NCBI GenBank assembly: GCA_022561385.1 | Contig: JADFRG010000014.1 | Span: 1-62,542 of the forward strand | DNA from: Chloroflexota bacterium | GTDB taxonomy: Bacteria > Chloroflexota > Anaerolineae > Anaerolineales > E44-bin32 | DNA length: 62,542 nucleotides | Reading direction: 5' to 3' | Shown here: positions 35,529 through 46,314 of the stretch, piece after piece | Numbering within the stretch: the stretch's first letter is position 1 | How the letters are laid out: each line of letters begins with the position of its first letter | The notes under the pieces: model-generated | What the model was told of the DNA's origin: nothing | Database searches by the model: none | The model's input: only the letters and a program-made list of their open reading frames with translations | Made by a program: the position numbers and the translations under genes

Positions 35529-37193
35529 ATGTCCGATTTTGTAGAAAGTTTATTCTCTGATCTGCAAAAGCAGGTCGACGAATTCTCACCGAAAATCGAA
35601 CGCCAAGATGTGGGAACAACGATTGAAGCCGGCGATGGCATCGCTCGCGTCTCCGGCCTGGCGGATGTGACCGCGCAGGAGCTGGTCCGTTTCGAGAACG
35701 GCATAATGGGAATCGCATTCAACCTCGAAACCGATTCGGTGGGTGTCATCATCCTGGGCGAGTATTCCGAGATCGAGGAAGGCATGACCGTGTATTCCAC
35801 CGGTCGAATCGCCTCCGTGCCGGTCGGGGAAGGCATGGTCGGGCGGGTTATTAACGCGCTAGGCGAGCCGATAGACGGTAAAGGCCCCATCCAGGCCGAG
35901 GGCTACCAGCCGATCGAGCGGATCGCGCCGGGCGTCGTCGAGCGTCGAGACGTCGACACCCCTGTCCAAACCGGTATCAAGGCCATTGACGCGATGATCC
36001 CGATCGGACGTGGACAACGCGAATTGATCATTGGAGACCGTCAGACAGGAAAAACCGCGCTAGCCATCGACACCATCATCAACCAGCGCGGAAAAAATCT
36101 GATTTGCATTTATGTGGCTATCGGCCAGAAGCGAGCCGCGATCGCCAGGACGGTGGGCGTCTTGGAGCGGTACAGAGCCATGGAGCACACCGTGGTGCTT
36201 GTGTCGGCCGCGGACGAGCCGGCCGCACTCCAGTACATCGCTCCATACGGAGGATGCGCCATCGGCGAATTCTTCGCCGAACGAGGCCAGGATGCTTTGA
36301 TCGTCTATGACGATCTCTCAAAACATGCCTGGGCATACCGACAGGTGTCGCTGCTGCTTCGGCGGCCTCCGGGCCGGGAAGCTTACCCTGGCGACGTGTT
36401 TTATCTTCACAGTCGCCTGCTCGAACGGGCAGTTCGTTTGGCGGACCGTTATGTGATCGTGCCCTCCGCATCCGAGGATGAGGCGCACGAGGGGCAGGCC
36501 ATTGACGGGAAGGTGTACGACGGCCCGCTTGCTGAGCACGAGGCCGCAACGGATCTGGAGGCCATGGACGAGGCTTCCAAATACAAGGTCGCCCGGGTCA
36601 AGGGGTCCGGCGGCTCACTCACCGCGCTGCCGATCATCGAAACACTCCTGGGCGACGTAGCCGCCTATATCCCTACCAACGTGATCTCAATTACCGACGG
36701 ACAGATTTACCTCGAAAGCGACCTCTTCAACGCAGGGATTCGACCCGGGATCAATGTGGGGTTATCGGTATCGAGGGTCGGAGGAGATGCTCAGGCCAAG
36801 GCCATGAAACAGGTGGCAGGAGGCTTGCGGCTCGATATGGCTGCTTACCGCGACGTCGCCGCCTTCGCACAATTTGGCTCGGACTTAGATAAAGCCACCC
36901 AGGCTCAACTCGCCCGGGGGCAGCGCCTGCAGGAAATTCTCAAACAGCCTCAATACGTTCCTCAGAACCTGGAGCAAGAAGTGGTGGCAATTTTTGCTGG
37001 GACCCGGGGTTATGCCGATGAGGTGCCGGTGGATCAGGTCCAAAACTGGGAGGCCGATCTTCTCCGGCACGTAGAGTCCTCGCACGGCGAACTGCTGCGA
37101 GAGATCAGGGAGAAGAAAGCGATTTCGCGAGAGATGGAAGCGAGTCTAGAAGAAATGATCCTGAATTTCAATCGGGGCTGGGTTCCCGAATAA
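35529..37193 (+). CDS. atpA: F1-ATPase subunit alpha with lineage-type insertion
   Basis: Subunit alpha has 554 residues from ATG 35529, with GGAGG just upstream; GTG 35517 is less likely. Walker A is [18 protein letters not shown] (about residues 169-186). Between HSRLLERA and [10 protein letters not shown], where most alphas have about ten residues, there are near 55 (residues about 303-360, including [20 protein letters not shown]). The insertion explains the length over the usual 505. It heads an atpA-atpG-atpD-atpC cluster. Confidence 0.95.
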   Translation: MSDFVESLFSDLQKQVDEFSPKIERQDVGTTIEAGDGIARVSGLADVTAQELVRFENGIMGIAFNLETDSVGVIILGEYSEIEEGMTVYSTGRIASVPVGEGMVGRVINALGEPIDGKGPIQAEGYQPIERIAPGVVERRDVDTPVQTGIKAIDAMIPIGRGQRELIIGDRQTGKTALAIDTIINQRGKNLICIYVAIGQKRAAIARTVGVLERYRAMEHTVVLVSAADEPAALQYIAPYGGCAIGEFFAERGQDALIVYDDLSKHAWAYRQVSLLLRRPPGREAYPGDVFYLHSRLLERAVRLADRYVIVPSASEDEAHEGQAIDGKVYDGPLAEHEAATDLEAMDEASKYKVARVKGSGGSLTALPIIETLLGDVAAYIPTNVISITDGQIYLESDLFNAGIRPGINVGLSVSRVGGDAQAKAMKQVAGGLRLDMAAYRDVAAFAQFGSDLDKATQAQLARGQRLQEILKQPQYVPQNLEQEVVAIFAGTRGYADEVPVDQVQNWEADLLRHVESSHGELLREIREKKAISREMEASLEEMILNFNRGWVPE

Positions 37194-37196
37194 AAC

Positions 37197-39513
<2,317 letters not shown>

Positions 39514-39515
39514 AC

Positions 39516-39965
39516 ATGCCCATGCGTTGCGAGATCGTCACGCAGGATCGCCAGCTGTTTGAGGGAGAAATAGATATGCTCGTCGCCCCAGGGACGGAGG
39601 GCATGATGGGCATCCTGCCAAACCATGCCCCGCTCCTGACCACCCTCAACTTTGGCGAGCTCATTGTGCGTCACGGGGACGAGGAAGAAATTTTTGTTGT
39701 GGCGGGGGGAGTGATGGAAGTCCAGCCAGATGCAGTAGTTGTGCTGGCCGACGCTGGAGAACACATGGCGGATATCGACGAAGAACGGGCGGAGAACGCC
39801 CGTCGTCGAGCGGAAGAGCTGCTAGCCCAGGGGCCGCAGTCAGATACGGATGAGTATCTGGCCATCCAGGCCTCCCTGAGACGGTCGGAGCTCAGGTTGT
39901 CCTCGGTCAGAAAACACCGTCGCAAAACCCCGGGCATTCGTATCGAAAGAGGCGGCGAGACCTAA
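39516..39965 (+). CDS. atpC: F1-ATPase subunit epsilon
   Basis: Epsilon (149 residues) links the shaft to the c-ring and inhibits hydrolysis. The beta-sandwich start MPMRCEIVTQDRQLFEGEID and GTEGMMGILPNHAPLLTTL are typical; a C-terminal helical hairpin follows. It begins two bases after atpD and is followed four bases later by the MreB-like gene. Confidence 0.94.
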   Translation: MPMRCEIVTQDRQLFEGEIDMLVAPGTEGMMGILPNHAPLLTTLNFGELIVRHGDEEEIFVVAGGVMEVQPDAVVVLADAGEHMADIDEERAENARRRAEELLAQGPQSDTDEYLAIQASLRRSELRLSSVRKHRRKTPGIRIERGGET

Positions 39966-39969
39966 CACG

Positions 39970-40977
39970 ATGGGATTGCTCGGCAAGGACCTCGGCATCG
40001 ATCTCGGAACCGTAAACACCCTCGTCAGCGACGGGGGTGAGATCGTTTTGCACGAACCCACGATGGTGGCCGTGGATGTTGAGGAACTGAAAATTGTTGA
40101 AGTGGGCCAGGCCGCGCGTGAGATGGACGGACGCGTGCCGGATATCATCGAGGTCATCCGCCCGATGCGCGAAGGAGTGATCGCAGATTTTGAGATCACG
40201 ATGCGTATGTTGCGCATCTTCGTCGAAAAAGTGTGCGGACCGGCGCGGCTCTTTAAGCCGCGGGCCATGATCACGGTTCCCTACGGAGTCACAAGCGTGG
40301 AATCTCGAGCCGTACACGAAGCCGCTCTACAGGCGGGCAACCGCGAGGTCTATTTGATCCAGGAACCGCTGGCCGCGGCCATCGGAGTGGGTCTGCCGAT
40401 CGCCACCCCCTCCGGCAACCTGGTCGTGATTTTGGGAGGCGGCGTCACGCAGGCCGCGGTTCTCGCCATGAGCGGCATCGTAGTGGCCGACTCGGTGAGG
40501 GTCGGCGGAATGAAAATGGACGAGGCCATTGCCAGTTATGTCCGCAAGAAATATGGGCTGGTCATCAGTCAGCGGACGGCCGAGGAAGCGAAGATCCGCA
40601 TTGGGGCGGCCATACCGCAGGACGAAGAACGCACCATGGAAGTCCAGGGCCAGGATCAGGTTACGGGTCTACCCCGGCCGATCACCCTATCTACCAATGA
40701 GGTCGTAGAAGCGCTTCAGGGGACCTTATTGTTGGAATTGGCGGCGATTAAGAACGTGCTTGAGCACACACCCCCGGAGTTGGCCTCGGACATCATCGAT
40801 CGCGGCATGTTAGTTTGCGGCGGTGGCTCGCTGCTCACCGGGATCGACAAGTGGTTGACGCGCGAGACGGGAGTTCCGGCCTACCTGGCAGAGGATCCCG
40901 TAGATTCGATCGCCATCGGCTCGAATCGGGGATTGAGCATGTTGGAGCGGCTGCGGAGAAACCTCCCGACGGTCTGA
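39970..40977 (+). CDS. MreB-family actin homologue with altered nucleotide-site residues
   Basis: The 335-residue protein has the MreB fold. Phosphate-1 is GIDLGTVNTLV, the catalytic Glu is kept in QEPLAAAIGVGLP (residue 132), and the adenosine motif is CGGGSLLTGID. In the phosphate-2 loop, however, where MreB reads VVDIGGGTTEVAV, this reads VVILGGGVTQAAV (residues 152-164). The conserved Asp and first Thr, both implicated in hydrolysis, are Ile and Val. It probably binds nucleotide but hydrolyses it poorly. It directly follows atpC, with no mreC or mreD. Confidence 0.88.
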   Translation: MGLLGKDLGIDLGTVNTLVSDGGEIVLHEPTMVAVDVEELKIVEVGQAAREMDGRVPDIIEVIRPMREGVIADFEITMRMLRIFVEKVCGPARLFKPRAMITVPYGVTSVESRAVHEAALQAGNREVYLIQEPLAAAIGVGLPIATPSGNLVVILGGGVTQAAVLAMSGIVVADSVRVGGMKMDEAIASYVRKKYGLVISQRTAEEAKIRIGAAIPQDEERTMEVQGQDQVTGLPRPITLSTNEVVEALQGTLLLELAAIKNVLEHTPPELASDIIDRGMLVCGGGSLLTGIDKWLTRETGVPAYLAEDPVDSIAIGSNRGLSMLERLRRNLPTV

Positions 40978-41062
40978 TCGCGGTTCAGCTAAATAATCTG
41001 GCTGGTGCGTATAGCCATCGGAGAGAGATGCCGGTGGATCGCACTGCGGCAGATACAGGATC

Positions 41063-41091
41063 TAGAAGACGGCCGGGCGGCCGCTCTTTTT
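41063..41091 (+). terminator. Probable intrinsic terminator after the atp/mreB cluster
   Basis: CGGCC (41070-41074), a GGGC loop and GGCCG (41079-41083) are followed by CTCTTTTT. The stem is short but very GC-rich, and it lies about 90 bases after the MreB-like gene and just before the convergent rex gene. Confidence 0.55.
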
Positions 41092-41111
41092 ATTCTAAGG
41101 CGAGACGAAAT

Positions 41112-41732
41112 CTAGACGACGTGGTAGGTCATGTGTTGCAGGTGAAGCACAGGATCGATGTATTCGACGCGTACAGAGGCGGGAGTGGTGATAGAGGTCG
41201 GCGCATAACAAAGGATGGCGCGGATCCCGGCCTCGACCAGCGCGTCGGCGGCTGCTTGGGCCTGATCAGATGGAACCGCCAGCATAGCCACTTGAATATC
41301 GTCGGCCTGAATCGCTTTGCGCAATTCTGCCGCATCTTGGATCGTGAAGTCGCCCGCCCGTTTTCCGATCTTTTTGGGGTCACTGTCGAAGATTGAGTAG
41401 ATTCTGAAGCCCCGGTCGAGAAAGCCGGCGTAATTCGCGAGCGCTCTGCCCAGGTCGCCAACTCCAACCAGCACGACGTCCCATACTCGGTCCACCTTGA
41501 GGATCGACCGGAGCTGATCGCTCAAGTAGCCGATGTTGTATCCGGTTCCCTGTTTGCCGAACTCACCAAACTGGGAGAGGTCTTTGCGGATTTGAGCCGA
41601 AGAAATCCCGAGCCTCTCGCCGAGCTCCTGCGAAGAGGTGATCTCGTTTCCTTCGGCTTGCATATGGTTGAGGGCCCTGAGGTACAGTGGCAATCGGCCG
41701 ACAACGATATCAGGGACGTGGGAGGATCGCAT
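41112..41732 (-). CDS. rex: Redox-sensing transcriptional repressor Rex
   Basis: Rex (206 residues) senses the NADH/NAD ratio and represses respiratory and fermentative genes when NADH is low. The winged-helix region contains [20 protein letters not shown] and [13 protein letters not shown]; the Rossmann motif is [16 protein letters not shown]. Length is normal. It is divergent from obg and convergent with the atp/mreB cluster. Confidence 0.95.
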   Translation of the reverse strand: MRSSHVPDIVVGRLPLYLRALNHMQAEGNEITSSQELGERLGISSAQIRKDLSQFGEFGKQGTGYNIGYLSDQLRSILKVDRVWDVVLVGVGDLGRALANYAGFLDRGFRIYSIFDSDPKKIGKRAGDFTIQDAAELRKAIQADDIQVAMLAVPSDQAQAAADALVEAGIRAILCYAPTSITTPASVRVEYIDPVLHLQHMTYHVV

Positions 41733-41851
41733 CGCAGCCTCGCGCGGTCGTTAGGAAGCGCGACGAATCTATCATAGCCATACGGCAAGTGCAAATTGGA
41801 GCAATCAGGCGTTCTAAGGCGGTATGTCGCAGAGAGGAACCGGTCGGTGAG

Positions 41852-41857
41852 TATAAT
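41852..41857 (+). promoter_or_regulatory. Possible -10 element for obg
   Basis: TATAAT followed by CCC lies 51 bases before the obg ATG, in the 176-base gap shared with rex. The -35 position is poor. Confidence 0.35.
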
Positions 41858-41908
41858 CCCTCGGGCTCTCTCCTCCGTTCAGCCTTCGATGCGAATGCGC
41901 AGCATGTC

Positions 41909-43174
41909 ATGTTCTTAGATGAAGCACGAATCTTTGTCGCCTCCGGGAGTGGGGGGGACGGAATCGTCCATTTCCGACGAGAAAAATATGTTCCTCGTGG
42001 CGGCCCAGACGGCGGAAATGGCGGCAGAGGCGGCGACGTAGTTCTCGTTTTGGCCGAGCAGCTCAACACTCTGGCCCGCTTCCGGCGCAAGCCACGTTTC
42101 AAGGCAGGCGCGGGTGGGCGAGGGGGCCGCAGCAATCGGCAGGGCAAGAGCGCAGAAGACCTTCACGTCGAGGTGCCGCCGGGAACGATTGTAATGAAAG
42201 ACGAAACCGGCGAAATTCTTGGGGAGCTCTTGAACGCGGGGGATCAAATGTTGGTGTGCCGAGGTGGGCGGGGAGGCAAAGGCAACGCCCGCTACGCCAC
42301 TTCACGAAACCGGGCCCCCAGGATGGCCGAAAAAGGGGAGCCGGGTGAGGAGTTTTGGCTGCGGCTCGAGCTGCGTCTGCTAGCCGATGTGGGGATAGTA
42401 GGCGTCCCGAATGCAGGGAAGTCCACTCTCCTGGCCGCTGTGACCCGCGCGCAGCCAAAAATTGCGGAGTATCCATTTACCACGCTAGAGCCCAACCTTG
42501 GAGTGGCCGATATTGGAGATGAAATCGACCTCGTACTGGCAGATATTCCGGGGTTGATCGAAGGCGCACACACCGGAGCCGGATTGGGCGCCGGTTTCCT
42601 GAGACACATTTCGCGCACCCGCTCCCTGATCCACCTGGTCGACGGAACCGCGCAGGATCCGATCGCAGATTTTTCCGAGATCAATTCCGAGCTTGCACTC
42701 TTCGACGAGAAGCTGGTGGAGATCCCGCAGGTCGTGGCGGTCAGCAAGATGGACCTGCCTGAGGTGAAGCGGGATTGGGCCGCGCTTTCTGACCGGTTCG
42801 AGGCGATCGGCATCACACCTCTCCCCATCTCGGCCTTGGCCCGGACGGGTTTGAGACCCTTGTTGCTTGAAGCGTACCGCCTTGCCCAAACTCGGAGCAC
42901 AGTCGATCGCAAGGAGGAACAGCTGCCCGTCTACCGCCCCGAACCCGATGGCTCATCCTTCGAAATCGGACGCACGAAGGATGGTTCCTGGCGCGTGTCT
43001 GGAGCCGGGATCGAACGTGCGGCCGCCATGACCTATTGGGAGTACGAGGAAGCGGTGCGGCGGTTCCAGCGCCTGCTGGTCCGAATTGGGGTCAATAAGG
43101 AGTTGCTGGAAGCGGGTATCAAAGCCGGGGATACGGTGCATATTGGCGAGCATGAAATGGAGTGGGAGGAGTGA
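41909..43174 (+). CDS. obg: GTPase Obg/CgtA
   Basis: The 421-residue protein starts at ATG 41909 (MFLDEARIFVASGSGGDGIV); an earlier in-frame extension to 41687 overlaps rex antisense and has no homology. The glycine-rich Obg fold is at residues about 1-155 (RGGPDGGNGGRGGDVVLV), the G domain has G1 GVPNAGKST, G3 DIPG and NKxD-like SKMD, and the C-terminal OCT domain ends with HIGEHEMEWEE. Obg acts in late 50S assembly and stress control. nadD overlaps its end. Confidence 0.96.
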   Translation: MFLDEARIFVASGSGGDGIVHFRREKYVPRGGPDGGNGGRGGDVVLVLAEQLNTLARFRRKPRFKAGAGGRGGRSNRQGKSAEDLHVEVPPGTIVMKDETGEILGELLNAGDQMLVCRGGRGGKGNARYATSRNRAPRMAEKGEPGEEFWLRLELRLLADVGIVGVPNAGKSTLLAAVTRAQPKIAEYPFTTLEPNLGVADIGDEIDLVLADIPGLIEGAHTGAGLGAGFLRHISRTRSLIHLVDGTAQDPIADFSEINSELALFDEKLVEIPQVVAVSKMDLPEVKRDWAALSDRFEAIGITPLPISALARTGLRPLLLEAYRLAQTRSTVDRKEEQLPVYRPEPDGSSFEIGRTKDGSWRVSGAGIERAAAMTYWEYEEAVRRFQRLLVRIGVNKELLEAGIKAGDTVHIGEHEMEWEE

Positions 43175-43761
43175 TCGGAGTGTTTGGCGGCACCTTCGAT
43201 CCGCCGCACATCGGCCATCTGGTGCTGGCGGATGAGGCCAGGTCCGAACTGGGCCTGACCGAGGTGCTCTGGGTCGTGACCGGCGAGCCTCCGCACAAGC
43301 CGGATCAACCGCTTGTTCCGGTCGAGCACCGGCTGAGGATGGTCGAGCTTGCCATCGGAAATGACCCGGCGTTCGAGATTTCGAGGCTGGAAGTCGATCG
43401 TCCCGGGCCGCATTACGCAGTGGACACCTTGGCCGAGCTGGCCGAGCGGCGGCCCGACGATAAACGAGCCTACGTGATGGGCAAGGATTCGCTTCGGGAT
43501 TTGCCGGGCTGGCACTCACCCGCGCGGTTCGTCGAGCTCACGGATGCGATCGTGATATTGAATCGCCCCGACGTTGAGGCCAATCTCGAAGAGCTGGAGG
43601 CACAACTTCCCGGGCTCGTCGACAAAGTCCATTTTCTGGACGTTCCACTGGTGGATATTGCTTCCCACGACATCCGCAACCGAGTGGCTTCAGGCAAAGC
43701 CTATCGATACCTGGTCCCGCGCAGGGTGGCCGACTACATTGCGGAGCAGGACCTCTATTGA
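43171..43761 (+). CDS. nadD: Nicotinate-nucleotide adenylyltransferase
   Basis: NadD (196 residues) forms deamido-NAD from nicotinate mononucleotide and ATP. GVFGGTFDPPHIGHLVLADE gives the T/HxGH motif, and DIASHDIRNRVASGKAYRYL the ISTxxR-like end. GTG 43171 overlaps the obg stop (GTGA) and gives the family-typical MIGVFGG; GTG 43162 and GTG 43180 are alternatives. Pairing with obg is common. Confidence 0.93.
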   Translation: MIGVFGGTFDPPHIGHLVLADEARSELGLTEVLWVVTGEPPHKPDQPLVPVEHRLRMVELAIGNDPAFEISRLEVDRPGPHYAVDTLAELAERRPDDKRAYVMGKDSLRDLPGWHSPARFVELTDAIVILNRPDVEANLEELEAQLPGLVDKVHFLDVPLVDIASHDIRNRVASGKAYRYLVPRRVADYIAEQDLY

Positions 43762-44933
43762 TGAGCCTCTGGGCCGATCGCCCATTTCGCGCGGCGGTCT
43801 CTGGTCACTTTGCGGTGGATTTGCTCAACAGTCAGCGGGCGATCATCCTGGCGTCCCTCAGCAGCCCCCTGGGTCTATCCAATGCCTTCATCGGAGTCCT
43901 GAGTACGGCCTATACGCTGATGGGTTCTGCCCTGCAGCCCCTGTTTGGTTTATTGGCCGATAGGATCGGCGCCCGATGGGTGGCGACCCTGGGAATACTT
44001 TGGATGGCGCTCAGCTTCGGCATGGCGGTGCTGCTGCCGGGAAGATTGGCACTGGTATTGCTCGTTCTCACTGCGGTCGGTTCGGCCGCCTTCCACCCTG
44101 CAGGAACGGCGGAGGCAACGCAGCGCGCCAGGCGGTATCTCACGGCCCGGATCGCATTCGCGGCATCCCTTTTCTTCTTGTTCGGTCAAATGGGGCTGGC
44201 GCTGGGCCCGGCATTGGGCGGGGTGATTGTTGAACTGCGCGGCGTCTCGGGGTTGGCTATCTTGCTGGTGGTGGTACTGCCGGTGGGAGTATACGCCGGG
44301 CTGAAAATCCCCAGCGGAGGCCGGCGTTCGGCCTCGCTGAGTGAGGCGCTCTCAGGCGCCGGCGATTGGAGGGGCTTCGTACCATTCGGAATTTTGATCG
44401 CCCTCCGGTCGTGGACATTGATGACGATGATTGCGTTTATCCCCAAATACTACATCGACCTTGGGTACGGTCCGGCCGCATTTGGGATTTACGCCGCGAT
44501 GTACATGGGCGGTTCGGCGTTAGGTGGAGTGGGGGGTGGATGGCTCGCGGATCAAATGGACAAACGTACGCTTGTCAGCCGCACCCTGATCCTGGCGGGA
44601 ATTCCACTGCTGCTCCTGGTGCCTTTCGGGGCCGGCGGATGGGGGTATCCAATTATTTTCGTGGCGGGGGCGTTGATTGGAATTTCCCACAGCCCAATTG
44701 TGGTCCATGCTCAAGGAATGATGCCGACCTACGAGGGGACCGCTTCCGGAGCGGTACTGGGCTTCACCTTTGCCACCGGGGCCATCGGTATTCTCGTCAG
44801 CGGATTCCTGGCCGACCAATTCGGGTTTGATACGGTAATAATTGTAGCGGCCGTTATGGTGACGTTAGGCGGGCTGCATGCCGGCTCGAGCCGCTCATGG
44901 GGGGCTCCTCCAAACGCTGCGGAGGCCGCCTGA
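43761..44933 (+). CDS. Major facilitator superfamily transporter, Fsr-like
   Basis: The 390-residue membrane protein has about 12 hydrophobic segments and a conserved loop GLLADRIGARWVATLGILWM after TM2. SAAFHPAGTAEA resembles the fosmidomycin-resistance-type (Fsr) MFS exporters. The substrate is unknown. ATG 43761 shares one base with the nadD stop. Confidence 0.82.
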   Translation: MSLWADRPFRAAVSGHFAVDLLNSQRAIILASLSSPLGLSNAFIGVLSTAYTLMGSALQPLFGLLADRIGARWVATLGILWMALSFGMAVLLPGRLALVLLVLTAVGSAAFHPAGTAEATQRARRYLTARIAFAASLFFLFGQMGLALGPALGGVIVELRGVSGLAILLVVVLPVGVYAGLKIPSGGRRSASLSEALSGAGDWRGFVPFGILIALRSWTLMTMIAFIPKYYIDLGYGPAAFGIYAAMYMGGSALGGVGGGWLADQMDKRTLVSRTLILAGIPLLLLVPFGAGGWGYPIIFVAGALIGISHSPIVVHAQGMMPTYEGTASGAVLGFTFATGAIGILVSGFLADQFGFDTVIIVAAVMVTLGGLHAGSSRSWGAPPNAAEAA

Positions 44934-44935
44934 GG

Positions 44936-45256
44936 TTATGCCGCAGGCTTGGATCCCCCCGAGTCGACTTCCGTTACCGAATCCTTCGTTTCAGGCTCTG
45001 GTTCTCCCGACTCTGGCTCGGGTCCCTCCGCACCGGCGCCTTGCGCCTCCCGCGGCCTATCAGAACTGGGCTCGTTCGCCGTACGCGGGGCGGCGTTCCT
45101 CAGCTGCTCAAGCGAGATCCGATTGGAATGGCGGCAGCGGGGACAGCTTGAGTCGTAGTGGGTGCCGCCAGTCTCCTCCAACGCCTGGAGTGCAAAGGCG
45201 GCCTCATCTTTCTTAATTGCGAAGCTCCACCCACATCGATAACATCGAATTTGCAT
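44936..45256 (-). CDS. Small zinc-ribbon protein
   Basis: This 106-residue protein has CYRC near residue 5 and CPRC near residue 38, a probable zinc ribbon, then a disordered tail rich in Glu, Pro and Ser (from about residue 60). Function unknown; a nucleic-acid or protein-binding adapter is possible. It ends three bases from the convergent transporter gene and lies downstream of the DMT gene on the same strand. Confidence 0.7.
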   Translation of the reverse strand: MQIRCYRCGWSFAIKKDEAAFALQALEETGGTHYDSSCPRCRHSNRISLEQLRNAAPRTANEPSSDRPREAQGAGAEGPEPESGEPEPETKDSVTEVDSGGSKPAA

Positions 45257-45268
45257 CGGATTCCTCCC

Positions 45269-46222
45269 TCAAGTGCTTGATCGGTCCGAGTTCGTACGGT
45301 AGGTTCCCAGGCCGATTCCAATTAATATCAAACTGCCGCCAATCAGTCGTAACATCGTGGGTGTTTCGTCGAGAATGAGCAAGGCTAGAACACTGGAGGC
45401 GGCGGGCTCGGCAAGAAGTACCAGCGATACGACGGCCGCGGCCAGATACCCAAGCGCCCAATTATATGCGGTGTGAGCAACCAGTTGAGGGAACACGGCT
45501 AGAAGTACGAGCCACAAATAGGTCGAGGGCTCAAAACCGACCAGCGGTGCACCCGTCAGGAGCGCGGCAACAATGAGCACCGCCGCGGCCGCGCCATAGG
45601 CAATTCCAATGTAAGGGACCAGCGAGACCGACCGACGCACTCGACGCCCGACGAGCACATAACCCGCGCCGGCGGCCGCGCCTGCGAGGGCCAACAGATC
45701 GCCTCGGATTGCACTCCCTCGGAGTAGCTCGTCCAGCCGCATACATCCCGCCTCCCCGCACACGTCGCTGATAGCCACCGTCAGACTGCCTAACGTGGCT
45801 ATCAGTAAACCCATGAATAGATTTCGTCCGATCCGCTCCCCGAGCAGCAGTGGAGATAACGCGGCGACCATCAGAGGGGTGGTCTGGACCAGCACGACCG
45901 AGCTGGCCACGCTGGTATATTCGAGCGACGTTATCCAAGTCCCCAGGTGAAGGGCGAGGAATAAGCCTGCGACCAGCGAAAGACGAGAGTCGCTGCGAGA
46001 AAGTGCTCGAACCTCGCCCCGATAGCGGAACACAAGAATCGGGGAGAGCAGTAAGCTGGCGATTGCCAGCCGATAGGCGGCGATAACCAGCGAGGAGGCT
46101 TCGGATTGAGCGAACCGGATAAATATTGAAGAAAACGCGGCTGCCAGGATCGCGAACGCAAGGACAGCACCAATCGGTAGCCGAGAATCCCGATCTTGCA
46201 CTACATGCTCGCCATCAGTCAA
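45269..46222 (-). CDS. DMT-superfamily EamA-type transporter
   Basis: The 317-residue protein has ten hydrophobic segments in two EamA repeats. The first begins AVLAFAILAAAFSSIFIRFA; the second, near residue 170, RGDLLALAGAAAGAGYVLVG. EamA proteins export amino acids, metabolites or drugs; the substrate is not predictable here. Ten or so bases separate it from the zinc-ribbon gene downstream, so they may form an operon. Confidence 0.85.
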   Translation of the reverse strand: MTDGEHVVQDRDSRLPIGAVLAFAILAAAFSSIFIRFAQSEASSLVIAAYRLAIASLLLSPILVFRYRGEVRALSRSDSRLSLVAGLFLALHLGTWITSLEYTSVASSVVLVQTTPLMVAALSPLLLGERIGRNLFMGLLIATLGSLTVAISDVCGEAGCMRLDELLRGSAIRGDLLALAGAAAGAGYVLVGRRVRRSVSLVPYIGIAYGAAAAVLIVAALLTGAPLVGFEPSTYLWLVLLAVFPQLVAHTAYNWALGYLAAAVVSLVLLAEPAASSVLALLILDETPTMLRLIGGSLILIGIGLGTYRTNSDRSST

Positions 46223-46314
46223 GGAAGGCTAGAGTCTAAGAGGTTTGGCGCGATCGTGAAAGGGAATGATCGACGCCTGCCTGGATTAGCCAGATCTCTT
46301 TCCGAATGCCTCTT

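Noticed and set aside
41687-41908. Extended start of obg
   Set aside because: The Obg domain begins at MFLDEARIF; the extension overlaps rex and carries no homology.
41733-41908. Rex autoregulatory operator between rex and obg
   Set aside because: No TTGTGA-N6-TCACAA-like sequence was found in this gap.
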